A stretch of 64,000 nucleotides of DNA from Promineifilum sp. (GCA_017983515.1 JAGOBF010000007.1:62001-126000); one strand, 5' to 3'. Shown: positions 8,917-18,359, numbered from the stretch's first letter. Numbers and translations are program-made. Notes: generated by a model not told the origin, from the sequence alone.

Positions 8917-8949
8917 AAAGATGCCGGACATTTCGTGTCCGGCATCTTT
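8917..8949. terminator. Strong bidirectional terminator
   Basis: Perfect 14-bp stem AAAGATGCCGGACA (8917-8930) with TGTCCGGCATCTTT (8936-8949) and loop TTTCG. A-rich on the left and T-rich on the right. It sits between the convergent genes at 6367-8799 (+) and 8971-9885 (-) and can serve both. Confidence 0.85.
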
Positions 8950-8970
8950 TGGTTTATCGGCGAACGGCGG

Positions 8971-9885
8971 CTAAGGCATGGGAAAGGCCGCCTGCAACGC
9001 TTCGCTATAGTCGGCCGCCGGCAGCCAGGGCGAAAGGAACGCCTGGTACAGCTTGCCCTCGTGCTCAAAGACCGCGTCGCCGGTGTTGCGCCCGGCGGCG
9101 GCGATGTAATCGCTCAGTTGTTGCCCCTCGAGCTTAATCGCCCACAAGTTGAAATCAGTGCGCGGGAAACCCAGAAGCTCCGGATCGAGTGGCCAGGTAA
9201 GCGCTTCGGCCGGTGCATCACCCATGTAATCCGACAGGAATAGGGCGGCCCTCCCTGGTGCATAGGGCTGCGCCGTCGGGTGGGTGTATTCAGCCAGCAA
9301 GTCGCGAATCCCCTCGAACGCCGCGAGGTCATTAGCGAAATCGGCATAGATCTTTACTTCGTTCAGGCCGTCAGCCGCGTTCCGTAAGCGCAGGATGGTA
9401 TAGGCGGCATCGGCGATACAAGTTTGTTCCTCTCCAGTGGCCGGGAAGCAAAAGTCCGTGTAGCTCTCCAGACGGTCGAAGCCCATGTCAAGCACTTGCT
9501 GGATCAGGCCGCTGGTTTCTTGGGGCGAGAGTTGGGCGATCATGACCTTCTCCTCACCGTAGACTTCGCCTTCCTCAGTGTAGATCACCCGGCCATCAGC
9601 TAGCAAGGCGAACACGGGCGGGCGGCCGAACTCATATGAGGCTTCCGGGCGAAAGAAGGTTGGCTCGTAGGCCAGTTCCAGCAAGACAGCGTCGGGCGTC
9701 AGCCGGCCCAGTTCATCAAGCGAAAACGTCGGCGCGCCGCCCGGTGTGGGCTTTTCGGTTGTCTGAGGCGTAACCGAGCCCGGTTCGTTGGTTTCGGCAG
9801 GCTGGCAGGCTGCCAGCAACAGCGCCATCGCTACCCATAGAATAGTCAAGGTTACATATTTCAGTTGTGCTAATTTGTGCGTCAT
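8971..9885 (-). CDS. Hypothetical lipoprotein
   Basis: 304 residues. ATG 9885 has AAAGGATG about 9 nt upstream; a TTG one codon earlier is less likely. It has a lipoprotein signal with lipobox LLLAAC, then a Glu/Thr/Pro-rich spacer ([18 protein letters not shown]). The mature part has a core pattern [22 protein letters not shown] then [20 protein letters not shown], as in secreted proteins that report a value against a threshold, and two Cys ([12 protein letters not shown]) that could form a disulfide. No enzyme motif was recognised. Convergent with the propeller gene and sharing its terminator. Confidence 0.75.
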   Translation of the reverse strand: MTHKLAQLKYVTLTILWVAMALLLAACQPAETNEPGSVTPQTTEKPTPGGAPTFSLDELGRLTPDAVLLELAYEPTFFRPEASYEFGRPPVFALLADGRVIYTEEGEVYGEEKVMIAQLSPQETSGLIQQVLDMGFDRLESYTDFCFPATGEEQTCIADAAYTILRLRNAADGLNEVKIYADFANDLAAFEGIRDLLAEYTHPTAQPYAPGRAALFLSDYMGDAPAEALTWPLDPELLGFPRTDFNLWAIKLEGQQLSDYIAAAGRNTGDAVFEHEGKLYQAFLSPWLPAADYSEALQAAFPMP

Positions 9886-10222
9886 CAAGTTATCATCCTT
9901 TCAAGTTGTTATTACCTGACGCTACTAATGACGCCATCATCATTGATGTGGTTCCATTAGCGGCTTGGGAACGATTGGCGAGAGTATACCCACGATCCCC
10001 AATGGGTGGGTGTTCGAGAATCTGTAAGTGCAGTCGCCGGCCGCGTCTTTGGATATTCCCACGTGTTTGACGGTTATGCCGGCTGCTTCGCTGAGTACGT
10101 GCGCGTTCCCTTAGCCACCAGGCTCGTGCCGGCTGCCGTTGGGAGATTGGCGGGCTCGGGATTACAATAGTTGGTTTGAGGGCGACGCCGCTAGCGTCGC
10201 GCCGTTCGAAGCTGAATCCATC
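9886..10222. other. Intergenic region between lipoprotein (-) and MalT/BTAD regulator (+)
   Basis: Holds the ribosome site of the lipoprotein gene and the short dehydrogenase-like fragment described at 10030-10119. GACGCCGCTAGCGTCGCG (10183-10200) contains a GACGC/GCGTC inverted repeat just upstream of the regulator start. No other gene seen. Confidence 0.4.
10030..10119 (+). pseudogene. Short remnant resembling the N-terminal half of a zinc-dependent alcohol dehydrogenase
   Basis: In the frame beginning at 10030 the translation contains VFGYSHVFDGYAG followed by CFAEYVRVPLA. This matches the family pattern G-Y-S-H-x2-G-G-Y-A-G-x2-A-E-Y-V-R-V-P of formaldehyde-dehydrogenase-like zinc enzymes. 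Only about 25 residues are recognisable. The zinc-binding Cys cluster upstream is not seen and there is no start codon. The match is short, so this is a moderate call. It is the part missing from the fragment at 5566-6027. Confidence 0.45.
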
Positions 10223-13200
10223 ATGAGCCGCCTGGACACTGTCGTACGCACCAAGATCATACCGCCGCGTACAGGGCCGCGCACGCTTGAGCGTGTCCGC
10301 GTCTCGCGCTTGCTATCTGAGGCGCTGTCCCACCGGCTGACTCTGGTTCAGGCCGGGGCGGGCTTCGGCAAGACGACGGCCCTGGCCGCGCTGGCCCATC
10401 TGGGACGGCCACTCATTTGGTATCAGATCATGGAGGAAGACCGCGACCCGCTGGTCTTTTTACTGCATCTCAGTCACGCAGTCCGTCAGGGCGTCGCGGG
10501 GGTAGACGAGTTGCCCATTACCCTGCTGGAATCATGGGACGGCACAAGCAGCCTGCTGCCGTCGGCGCAGATCCTCGATGAGCTGATCAACAGCTTGAGC
10601 CTGGGGCTTCGCGAACCGACCTTCCTTATTCTGGACGACGCCTATCTGGCTGTGGCGGCGGCCGACATCGCTCATCTGCTCGACCGGCTGGTGGCCCTGG
10701 CCCCGCCGGACTTGCACATCATTCTCACCGGCCGTCAACCGTTGTCGTTGCCCAATCTACCGCGCTGGAAGGCTCAGGGCATGGTCAGGCAGATCGACCG
10801 GGAGGCGCTGGCGTTTAACGTGGCTGAGATCGTCGCCCTCTTTTCGGAAACCTACGGCTATACGCTGACGATCGATGAGGCGGAACTGCTCCATAAAGCC
10901 ACCGAGGGCTGGGCGATTGCTTTGCAGTTGGTCTGGCAAAGTTTGCGTAGCGGAGCGTTCGACTCGGTGGAGAACGTGCTGTCCAATCAGACCGTCTCTC
11001 TGGATTCGCTCTTTCACCTGCTGGCGACCGAAATTTTCGAGGGGCAACCGACCGACGTCCAGGAATTCTTGCGCGCCACGTCGGTTCTGCGTGTGCTCAC
11101 GTCTGAAGCGTGCAACGCCTTGCGCATGGGCGGCGACAACGCGGCCATGTTGGCCTATCTGCGCCGCATCGATCTGTTCGTCGTCGACCTGGGCGACGGC
11201 AGCATGCGCTATCACCATATTTTCCATCACTTTCTGGAGCAACTCGCTACGCCCGAGCAGCGCCTGAGAAGCCACGGATTGGCGGCCGACTATTTCAAAG
11301 CGCGCGGCGAACTCGATGAGGCCATTTATCACCTGTTCAAGGCCGGCGACCACGAGGGGCCGGCGGCCTTGCTCGATGCCTATGGCGCGGTGTTGTTGGC
11401 CGCCGGCCGGCTGGATACACTGGCGTTATATCTGGGCGGCCTGGAGCCGGAGATTTTGCAGAAGCATCCGCCGCTGCTGTTCTACCTCGGCGAATTGGCC
11501 CGGCTGCGCAGTCGTTATCAGGAGGCCCTGGGTTGGTATCAACAGGCCGAAGTCGCTTGGCGCGATCAGGGCCGTGTGGAGGGCGTCAGCCGGGCGTTGC
11601 GCGGCCAGGCCCGCGTGTACCTCGATACCGTTAATCCCAGCCAGGCCGAGGCGCTACTGGAGCGTTCCATCCGCCTGAGCGAGGGGCTGGAGAGCACGGA
11701 AATGCGCGCCCGCATGTACGAGTTGCTCTCGGAAAACAAGCTGAACGCGGGACAGATCGAGGAAGCCGAGGCCCTGCGCCGGCAGGCGGATGAACTGCGC
11801 CATGCCAGCCCGTCCGACTCGCAGTTGCTGTTTCGGGTCTTGTTGCGCACCGGCCGGCTCGACGAGGCCCGGCGCAAGCTGGAGGAGCGCGCCGCGGCCG
11901 AGCGCCTAGAGCCGGTGCTCACCCCGCGGGCTCATCGGGAGACTCACCTCTTGCTGTCCCTCGTCTACTCACTGTTGGGCCTCGGCCAACAGGCGCATGA
12001 ATACGCCCAGATCGGTGCCCGGCGCGGCGTCGACTTGCAATCGCCGTTCATGATCGCCGTCGGCCATCTGCGACTGGGGCATGCCATCGCCCTGCTCGAT
12101 GACCCCGACCGCTACGACCTGGCTCGGCAACAGTATGAGCAGGTGGTGGCGATCAGTCGCGAAATCGCCGTTCCCCGCCTGATGGTCGAAGCCAGTTGGG
12201 GACTGTGCCGGGTCTATGGCTACGGCGGCAACCTGTCGCAAGCCTTGCAGGCGGCGACCGTGGGCATCGACATTGCCCAGGCGGCCGGCGATGAATGGGT
12301 GGCCTCGCTGACCCGCGTGGCAATGGGGGCCGGATTGGCGATGGTCGCTCGCTATGAGGAGGCGCTGTCGTGGCTAAGCCGGGCTTTGCACGGTTTCCAG
12401 GAATGTAGTGACGTCTTCGGGGCCTGCGCGGCGCGGCTGTGGCTGTGTTTCATCCACTGGCGGCAGGGCAAGACCGAGCTACTCGCCCAATTACTGCCGG
12501 CCACACTGGCCGCGGCCGAAGAAAACGGCTATGACTTCCTGCTGACCCGGCCGACGCTGCTCGGGCCGCCCGATGAACGGCTGTTCACGCCGCTGCTGAT
12601 CCTGGCCCGCGACCGGCAGTGGCGGGAGCAGTATGCCGCGCGGTTGCTGGCGGCCCTGGGCCTCCAGCGCATCACGTATCACCCCGGCTACCAGCTGGGC
12701 GTCTACACCTTGGGCGAGTTCGCTGCCTGGCGAGGCGAGGTCGCCATCTCTGCCAACAGTTGGCGGCGCGCCAAGGCGCGGCAACTATTTCAGTTGCTGG
12801 TGACGTTTCGCCATACCTTCCTCGACCGCGACCAAATTCTCGAATATTTGTGGCCCGAGATGGATCCGGTTGCTGCCGGGCGCAATTTCAAGGTCACGCT
12901 CAATTCCCTCTATCACGCCCTGGAACCTGACCGCGATCCGGGGTCGGAATCGGCGCTGATTTGTCGCGACGGCAGCGCCTACGGCATTCGCCCCGGCGCG
13001 GACATCCGGCTGGATGCCGAGCGGTTCTCCGCGCTGGTGGCCCAGGCCAACGTGGCGCTCAAGGAGCAACCGGCGCAGGCCGTTGCTCTGTTGGAGGAGG
13101 CCATCGCTCTCTACAAGGGCGTCTATCTGCCGGAGGCGATCTACGAGACGTGGGCCGCGGCCGAGCGGGAGCGGCTGGCAGTTCTGTTCCTGTCGGCCGC

Positions 13201-13450
13201 CGACCGTCTGGCCGAGATCTATGTAGACAGCCAACGCTACGAGCAGGCCGTGGAACTATCGTATCGCTTGCTGGCGGCCGACAACTGCTGGGAGCGCGCT
13301 TATCGCCATCTGATGCGCGCCTATCATGGGCTGGGCAATCATGGCCGCATCGCCCGAACGTATCACCGCTGTGTCGAAACCCTGCGAGAGGAACTGGATG
13401 TCTCTCCGGCCGAGGAGACGACGGCTTTGTTCGACAGGCTAACGAAGTAG
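10223..13450 (+). CDS. MalT-like ATPase / BTAD (SARP-type) transcriptional regulator
   Basis: 1075 residues. The start MSRLDTVVRTKIIPPR at ATG 10223 matches the usual N-terminus of MalT-like regulators; an upstream TTG at 10139 would add an unrelated 28-residue leader. P-loop GAGFGKTT at residues 45-52, Walker B-like FLILDDAY near 155. A long helical TPR-like region (about 380-800) follows. Near 860-950 is a winged-helix module (ARQLFQLLVTFRHTFLDRD, then LEYLWPEMDPVAAGRNFKVT), then the BTAD domain with more TPRs to the end. The DNA-binding part is thus SARP-like and C-terminal, not LuxR-type. It probably activates nearby genes on binding a ligand. The acyl-CoA cluster starting 440 bp downstream is the obvious candidate target. 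Confidence 0.9.
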   Translation: MSRLDTVVRTKIIPPRTGPRTLERVRVSRLLSEALSHRLTLVQAGAGFGKTTALAALAHLGRPLIWYQIMEEDRDPLVFLLHLSHAVRQGVAGVDELPITLLESWDGTSSLLPSAQILDELINSLSLGLREPTFLILDDAYLAVAAADIAHLLDRLVALAPPDLHIILTGRQPLSLPNLPRWKAQGMVRQIDREALAFNVAEIVALFSETYGYTLTIDEAELLHKATEGWAIALQLVWQSLRSGAFDSVENVLSNQTVSLDSLFHLLATEIFEGQPTDVQEFLRATSVLRVLTSEACNALRMGGDNAAMLAYLRRIDLFVVDLGDGSMRYHHIFHHFLEQLATPEQRLRSHGLAADYFKARGELDEAIYHLFKAGDHEGPAALLDAYGAVLLAAGRLDTLALYLGGLEPEILQKHPPLLFYLGELARLRSRYQEALGWYQQAEVAWRDQGRVEGVSRALRGQARVYLDTVNPSQAEALLERSIRLSEGLESTEMRARMYELLSENKLNAGQIEEAEALRRQADELRHASPSDSQLLFRVLLRTGRLDEARRKLEERAAAERLEPVLTPRAHRETHLLLSLVYSLLGLGQQAHEYAQIGARRGVDLQSPFMIAVGHLRLGHAIALLDDPDRYDLARQQYEQVVAISREIAVPRLMVEASWGLCRVYGYGGNLSQALQAATVGIDIAQAAGDEWVASLTRVAMGAGLAMVARYEEALSWLSRALHGFQECSDVFGACAARLWLCFIHWRQGKTELLAQLLPATLAAAEENGYDFLLTRPTLLGPPDERLFTPLLILARDRQWREQYAARLLAALGLQRITYHPGYQLGVYTLGEFAAWRGEVAISANSWRRAKARQLFQLLVTFRHTFLDRDQILEYLWPEMDPVAAGRNFKVTLNSLYHALEPDRDPGSESALICRDGSAYGIRPGADIRLDAERFSALVAQANVALKEQPAQAVALLEEAIALYKGVYLPEAIYETWAAAERERLAVLFLSAADRLAEIYVDSQRYEQAVELSYRLLAADNCWERAYRHLMRAYHGLGNHGRIARTYHRCVETLREELDVSPAEETTALFDRLTK

Positions 13451-13608
13451 GGCCTTGGTTGGGCGGCTTCGTTCGTGGTCAACGACTTAAGTCGCATTTC
13501 CAAGAGGGCGCGGTTGAATCTTCAGGCATCAAAAGCGCCTGATGAACCAACCTTGTAACTGCCCTGTAGCCGCCATCTGCTATCGTAACCTTACCCAACA
13601 GGGCGCAG

Positions 13609-13845
13609 ATGCGCGGGGCAACCAAACAGCGTCAGGATAAAAGTCCCTTGGAAGAAAACTCGCACCTCATTACTTCCTTTGTTGTTCGCTTCATCCACGG
13701 CGGCCCGCCGGAGAATACGACCTACCGGGGGTCGATCCTCAATGTGCAAACCAACGAGGAAATGGCTTTTGTGCATTGGGAGGAGGCGGTCGAATTCATT
13801 CGCCGCTTCGTCCGGCTGAATACCGAGCCGCAAGCCGGAGAATGA
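13609..13845 (+). CDS. Small conserved-looking hypothetical protein
   Basis: 78 residues with no signal peptide or membrane segment. The core FVVRFIHGGPPENTTYRGSI followed by VQTNEEMAFVHWEEAVEFIRRFV looks like a compact folded domain ending in an amphipathic helix. It lies between the regulator and the KAS III-like gene on the same strand, 45 bp before the latter. Function not recognised. The strand, the spacing and a non-repetitive composition unlike the shadow frames support it as real. Confidence 0.65.
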   Translation: MRGATKQRQDKSPLEENSHLITSFVVRFIHGGPPENTTYRGSILNVQTNEEMAFVHWEEAVEFIRRFVRLNTEPQAGE

Positions 13846-13890
13846 TGGCAGGAGACGGCCGACCGTCTTCTTAGCCACAAAGGAAACACC

Positions 13891-14919
13891 ATGACCCAGA
13901 TCGCCCAAATTCTAGCCACCGGCAGCTATGTGCCGGAGCGTGTCGTAACCAATGAGGAAATAGACCGCATTCTTGGCCAACCGACCGGTGACTGGCTGGT
14001 GGCCAACGTCGGCATCCGCGAGCGGCGCTGGATGTCGGCCGACCAGACGACGTCGGACCTGATCGTCGAGGCGTCGCGCCGGGCGCTGGACAAGGCCGGC
14101 GTCGCACCGGATCAACTCAACCTGATCATCGTCTCCACCGATACGCCCGACTACCTTTCGCCGGGCACGTCGGTTGTCGTCCAGCACAAGCTGGGGGCGG
14201 TCAACGCCGGGGCCTATGATGTCAACAGCGCCTGCGCCGGATGGGTGGCGGCTCTCGATCAAGGCGCGCGCTACATCGCCACCGACCCCGCGATGAACTA
14301 CATTCTGGTGGCTGGCGGCTACGGCATGAGTCGCTTCCTCGATATGACCGACAAGAAGACGGCCAATCTGTTTGCCGACGGCGCGGGCGCGGCCGTATTG
14401 GGCGCCGGCGATGTGCCGGGTTTCCTGGCCGGCAATTTCCTGGCCAAGGGTGAGTATTACGATGCGCTGGGCATCTATGGCGGCGGCGCGGCGCGGCCCA
14501 GCACGGCCGAAAATGTGGCCGCTTACGGCCCGCCCAAGGTCGAGTTCGTCAAGAAGTTCCCGCGCACTTTCAACACCGACTATTGGCCGCAGCTGATGCA
14601 GGGCGCGCTGGACAAGGCGGGCCTGACGATGGACGACATCGATCACTTCTACTTCACCCAACTCAACTTGCGCACCATCGAGGCCATGATGGAGCTCATC
14701 GGCCAACCACTGGAAAAGACCCACTGGGTGATGGACAAATGGGGCTATACGGGCTCGCCGTGCGTCGTGATGGCGCTGGACGACGCCATTAACAACGGCC
14801 GCGGGCCGCAGCCGGGGCAGAAAATCCTATTTTGCGCCAGCGGCGGCGGCATCAGCATGGCCGCGTCCGTCTGGCAGTGGACGCAGGGCGAGTCGCTCGG
14901 GGAGACCTCGGAGATCTAG
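13891..14919 (+). CDS. 3-oxoacyl-ACP synthase III (KAS III/FabH)-like thiolase-fold protein with altered catalytic triad
   Basis: 342 residues, ATG after AAAGGA. Fold markers run in order: NVGIRERRWMS (about 39-49), nucleophile region NSACAG with C115, and FADGAGAAVLG (161-171). The C-terminal part aligns collinearly with FabH. The FabH motif PHQANLR is FTQLNLR here (255-261), so the catalytic His is Thr256. The FabH motif HGNTSAAS is WGYTGSPC here, so the catalytic Asn is Tyr286. The final GGG loop (SGGGISM) is kept. A normal decarboxylating condensation therefore looks unlikely; acyl transfer or a non-decarboxylating reaction through Cys115 is more plausible (inference). First gene of a tight cluster, 3 bp before the next start. 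Confidence 0.85.
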   Translation: MTQIAQILATGSYVPERVVTNEEIDRILGQPTGDWLVANVGIRERRWMSADQTTSDLIVEASRRALDKAGVAPDQLNLIIVSTDTPDYLSPGTSVVVQHKLGAVNAGAYDVNSACAGWVAALDQGARYIATDPAMNYILVAGGYGMSRFLDMTDKKTANLFADGAGAAVLGAGDVPGFLAGNFLAKGEYYDALGIYGGGAARPSTAENVAAYGPPKVEFVKKFPRTFNTDYWPQLMQGALDKAGLTMDDIDHFYFTQLNLRTIEAMMELIGQPLEKTHWVMDKWGYTGSPCVVMALDDAINNGRGPQPGQKILFCASGGGISMAASVWQWTQGESLGETSEI

Positions 14920-14922
14920 GAG

Positions 14923-16485
14923 ATGTATATCGGCGATTACCTCGCCCGGCGGGAGCTATATTCTCCCGACCGCCTGGCCATCATCGACACCGGCAAGGCT
15001 CCCGAATGGCGGCTGACCTATCGCCAACTGAACGAGCGCGCCAATCGGCTGGCGAATTGGCTGCGCGACGACGCCGGTGTCGGTAAGGGTGATCGAGTCG
15101 CCATCCTGGCCCGCGACGGCGTGGAGCATCTCGACACCTTTTTTGCCTGCGGCAAGCTGGGAGCCATTCACACGGCGCTCAACTGGCGGCTTCATCCCCA
15201 CGAGTTGGCCGACATTGTGGCCCGAACAACGCCCAAGGTGGTCATATTCTCCGACGACGTGCGGGCCAACGTAGCCGATTTGGCGGAACGGATCCGCGAA
15301 CAGCTCTATGCCGTCGGCCGTTATCTCCACGTCGACGGGGCGGGTATAGAGGGCAGTACGGGCTTTGAGCGGGTGCTGGCGCACTCCTCAGCTGCTCCGG
15401 TGACGACCGAAAACCTGGAGGGGGAGGATATCGCCGCCTTGATCTTCACAGGCGGCACGACCGGCTTGCCGAAAGCGGCCCAGGTGTCGCACCGCATGAT
15501 CGCCTGGAACACGCTCAACACGGTTATCCATGACGTGACCCACGGTGACATTTACCTCAACGTTTTCCCGATGTTCCATACTGGCGGCTTGTTCGTCTAT
15601 ACACTGCCGCAGATCATATTCGGCGGGACGACCATTTTGTTACCACGTTTCGATCCGCAGCGCGTTCTCGAACTCATCGAACGGGAACGGGTGACCATCT
15701 TCGGAGCGGTGCCGACGATGTACCAGATGATCGCCCAGGCTGCCAATTGGGCGACGGCCGACCTCTCCTCGTTGCGCTTTTGCACGTCCGGCGGCGCACC
15801 CTTGCCCGTCCCGCTGGTCGAGCAGTACACACGCGAGAAAGGCATTCGCTTCAAGCAGGGCTTCGGTATGAGTGAGTTCGGGCCGGGCATCTTCGCTCTG
15901 GCCCCGGAAGACGCCATTCGCAAGGCGGGCAGCATCGGAAGGCCGAACTTCTATGTCGACGCGCGCATCGTCGATGACGCCTATACCTTCCTGGGACCTG
16001 ATCAGGAGGGTGAGCTGGTGTTGAAAGGGCCGAGCTATAGTTCCGGCTATTACGGCGACGCGGAGGCCAGCGCCGCGGCCGTGGATGAGCGGGGTTATTT
16101 CCACACCGGCGACATCGCCCGCTACGACGCGGAAGGCTATTTCTACATCGTCGATCGCCAGAAGGACATGTATATTAGCGGCGGCGAGAACGTTTATCCC
16201 GCGGAGATCGAAAAGGCGCTATACGAGCACCCGGCGGTACTGATGTGCGCAGTCATCGGTCTACCCGATCCTCGGTGGGGGGAAGCCGGCCGGGCCTGCG
16301 TGGTGCTGAAGCCGGGCGCGGCGGCCGGCGAGGCCGAGTTGCTGGCTTTCCTGGCCGGCCGCCTGGCCAAGTATAAAGTTCCCCATCGGGTCGTGTTCTT
16401 CGATGAGCTACCTATTTCGTCGGCGGGTAAAATCCTGAAGCGCCACCTAAGAGACGGTTTTTTAACCAGTGAAAGGAGAAACTGA
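14923..16485 (+). CDS. AMP-binding acyl-CoA synthetase (ligase) 1
   Basis: Adenylates a carboxylic acid and transfers it to CoA. 520 residues. Motifs of the ANL superfamily in order: FTGGTTGLPKAAQ (P-loop, about 171-183), FGMSEFGPG, YFHTGDIARYD, and the hinge/A8-A10 region SGGENVYPAEIEKALYEHP. The catalytic Lys is in ISSAGKILKRHL near the end. Closest by look to medium/long-chain fatty-acid or aromatic CoA ligases; substrate unknown. The start follows the KAS III stop by 3 bp with AGGAG in front. Its TGA overlaps the next ATG by one base, so the genes are probably translationally coupled. Confidence 0.92.
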   Translation: MYIGDYLARRELYSPDRLAIIDTGKAPEWRLTYRQLNERANRLANWLRDDAGVGKGDRVAILARDGVEHLDTFFACGKLGAIHTALNWRLHPHELADIVARTTPKVVIFSDDVRANVADLAERIREQLYAVGRYLHVDGAGIEGSTGFERVLAHSSAAPVTTENLEGEDIAALIFTGGTTGLPKAAQVSHRMIAWNTLNTVIHDVTHGDIYLNVFPMFHTGGLFVYTLPQIIFGGTTILLPRFDPQRVLELIERERVTIFGAVPTMYQMIAQAANWATADLSSLRFCTSGGAPLPVPLVEQYTREKGIRFKQGFGMSEFGPGIFALAPEDAIRKAGSIGRPNFYVDARIVDDAYTFLGPDQEGELVLKGPSYSSGYYGDAEASAAAVDERGYFHTGDIARYDAEGYFYIVDRQKDMYISGGENVYPAEIEKALYEHPAVLMCAVIGLPDPRWGEAGRACVVLKPGAAAGEAELLAFLAGRLAKYKVPHRVVFFDELPISSAGKILKRHLRDGFLTSERRN

Positions 16486-17543
16486 TGGCCTCGATTCCTA
16501 CTTTGCCCGGCATTACGTCCCAAATGGTCGCTACCCGGCGTCTGAAGATGCATGTGTTGTTCAGCGGTGCAGAGGGAGGTGATCCCGTCCTCTTCCTGCA
16601 CGGCAACGCCTCTTCATCCACCTTTTGGGAAGAGACGATGCTGGCCCTGCCCCCGCGCTATCGGGCCATCGCGCCCGATTTGCGCGGCTATGGCGACACC
16701 GAAGACTTGCTGGTCGACGCCACGCGCGGCGCCAAGGATTGGGCCGATGATATCAAGGCCCTGTCGGATACACTCGGCGACCGTCCGGCGCACCTGATCG
16801 GCTGGTCGTTGGGAGCGGCCCCGGCGCTGCAATTCGCGATGGATCATCCCGGACTGGTTCGCTCGATCACGCTTGTCAATCCGGTGAGTCCCTATGGCTT
16901 CGGCGGTACGTACGGGGTAGACGGCCGGCCCAACTACGACGACTTCGGCGGCTCCGGCGGCGGCAGCGTCAATCCCGAATTCGTGCGCCGCATGCAGATC
17001 GGCGACCGCGATGGCGAGGATGCCAATAGCCCGCGCAACGTCATCAACAGCTTCTACTACAAGCCACCCTTCCGTGCCGAGCGCGAGGATGCTTTTCTGG
17101 ATTCGTTGCTGCTGGAGAAGACCGGCAGCGACCGCTATCCCGGCGATCTCACGCCCTCGGACAACTGGCCGACCGTCGCGCCGGGCGTCTATGGGCCGAT
17201 CAACGCCACCAGTCCTAAGTATTTGAATCTGAGCGGCATCGTGAAGATGGCCCACAAGCCGCCTATCCTGTGGATACGCGGTGATAGCGACCAGATCGTC
17301 GCCGACATGTCGCTATTCGACTTCGGCACGCTGGGCAAGCTGGGCGCAGTGCCCGGCTGGCCGGGTGACGCCGTTTTCCCGCCGCAGCCGATGGTGTCGC
17401 AGACGCGGGCTGTGCTTGAGCAGTATGCGGCCAATGGCGGCGAGTACCGCGAAGTTGTCATTGCCGACGCCGGCCACAGCCCCCACATTGAGAAGCCGGC
17501 GGCGTTTATGGAAGCGTTGATCGCGTTTTTGGCCGGAGAGTGA
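16485..17543 (+). CDS. Alpha/beta hydrolase 1
   Basis: 352 residues. HGNASSSTFWEE (oxyanion loop), nucleophile elbow IGWSLGAAP with Ser, a long cap (about 140-270, including GGTYGVDGRPNYDDFGG), a putative acid in RGDSDQIVADMS, and catalytic His in DAGHSPHIEKP. Cytoplasmic by lack of a signal peptide. It lies between an acyl-CoA ligase and an SDR and overlaps the ligase by 1 bp, so it probably works on the same compound as a thioesterase, esterase or C-C hydrolase. Confidence 0.88.
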   Translation: MASIPTLPGITSQMVATRRLKMHVLFSGAEGGDPVLFLHGNASSSTFWEETMLALPPRYRAIAPDLRGYGDTEDLLVDATRGAKDWADDIKALSDTLGDRPAHLIGWSLGAAPALQFAMDHPGLVRSITLVNPVSPYGFGGTYGVDGRPNYDDFGGSGGGSVNPEFVRRMQIGDRDGEDANSPRNVINSFYYKPPFRAEREDAFLDSLLLEKTGSDRYPGDLTPSDNWPTVAPGVYGPINATSPKYLNLSGIVKMAHKPPILWIRGDSDQIVADMSLFDFGTLGKLGAVPGWPGDAVFPPQPMVSQTRAVLEQYAANGGEYREVVIADAGHSPHIEKPAAFMEALIAFLAGE

Positions 17544-17580
17544 CCACGACGTTGATTTATCGTTTGCAAAAGGAGTCTCC

Positions 17581-18345
17581 ATGCGCTTACAAGACAAGGT
17601 TTGTATCGTCACCGGCGGCGCGGCCGGCATCGGCCGGGCCACGGCCGAACGGTTCGCCGAGGAAGGGGCGACCGTTATCCTCTGTGATCTGAATGAGGAG
17701 CAGGGGCAAAAGACGGCCGAGGCCATTGGCCCCGCGGCCGCTTTCGTCAAGGTCAACGTCGCCGACCGCCAGGCTGTGGGTGATTTCGTCGACGGCGTCG
17801 TCGCCAAATATGGCCGGATCAACGTCCTGGTCAACAACGCCGGGGTGCTTCGCGATGGCACACTAGTGAAGGTCAAGGACGGGCTGCTGGTGAAGCAGAT
17901 GTCGGAGGCCGATTTTGATCTGGTCATCTCCGTCAATCTGAAGGGCGTATTCAACTGCACGCAGGCTGTCGCCCCGCACATGATCCGGCAGAGAAGTGGA
18001 GTTATCCTCAACGCGTCCTCAATCGTCGGGCTGGACGGCAACTTCGGCCAAACCAACTACGTCGCCACCAAGTCGGCCGTCATCGGCATGACCAAGGTCT
18101 GGGCGCGCGAACTGGGCCGCTCAGGCATCCGCGTCAACGCCGTCGCCCCGGGTTTCACGGCCACTGAGATGGTCGCCGCCATGCCCGAGAATATCCTCGA
18201 CGGGATGCGGGGCCGCACCCCGCTGGGCCGCCTGGGCGAGCCACGCGACATCGCCAACGCCTATCTGTTTCTGGCTTCCGACGAGGCGAGTTTCATCACT
18301 GGCGAAGTCTTGCGCGTGGACGGCGGCATCGTCGTCGGCACCTGA
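17581..18345 (+). CDS. Classical short-chain dehydrogenase/reductase (FabG-like)
   Basis: 254 residues. Cofactor motif TGGAAGIG near 12-19 and acidic D37 after the second strand (LCDLNEE), suggesting NAD(H) preference. NNAG near 87-90; catalytic NASSIVG with Ser and YVATK (Tyr/Lys). C-terminus ITGEVLRVDGG as in FabG/PhaB. It probably oxidises or reduces a 3-hydroxy/3-oxoacyl-CoA made by its neighbours. A 20-residue insertion (GTLVKVKDGLLVKQMSEADF region) sits after NNAG, which is usual in this subgroup. AAAGGAG precedes the start. Confidence 0.92.
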   Translation: MRLQDKVCIVTGGAAGIGRATAERFAEEGATVILCDLNEEQGQKTAEAIGPAAAFVKVNVADRQAVGDFVDGVVAKYGRINVLVNNAGVLRDGTLVKVKDGLLVKQMSEADFDLVISVNLKGVFNCTQAVAPHMIRQRSGVILNASSIVGLDGNFGQTNYVATKSAVIGMTKVWARELGRSGIRVNAVAPGFTATEMVAAMPENILDGMRGRTPLGRLGEPRDIANAYLFLASDEASFITGEVLRVDGGIVVGT

Positions 18346-18359
18346 TCGACTTTACAGAG

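Noticed and set aside
7690..8931. Long 413-codon minus-strand frame opposite the propeller gene
   Set aside because: Its codons mirror the real plus-strand gene, composition is Arg/Gly/Val/His-rich with no domain, and it has no ribosome site. GC-rich antisense shadow.
13891..18345. OleABCD-type olefin (head-to-head hydrocarbon) biosynthesis cluster
   Set aside because: The mix (KAS III-like, AMP ligase, hydrolase, SDR) is similar, but the KAS III-like protein lacks the OleA His/Asn, the hydrolase has a Ser nucleophile elbow unlike the OleB aspartate type, and the SDR is a classical FabG-like form rather than the extended OleD form.
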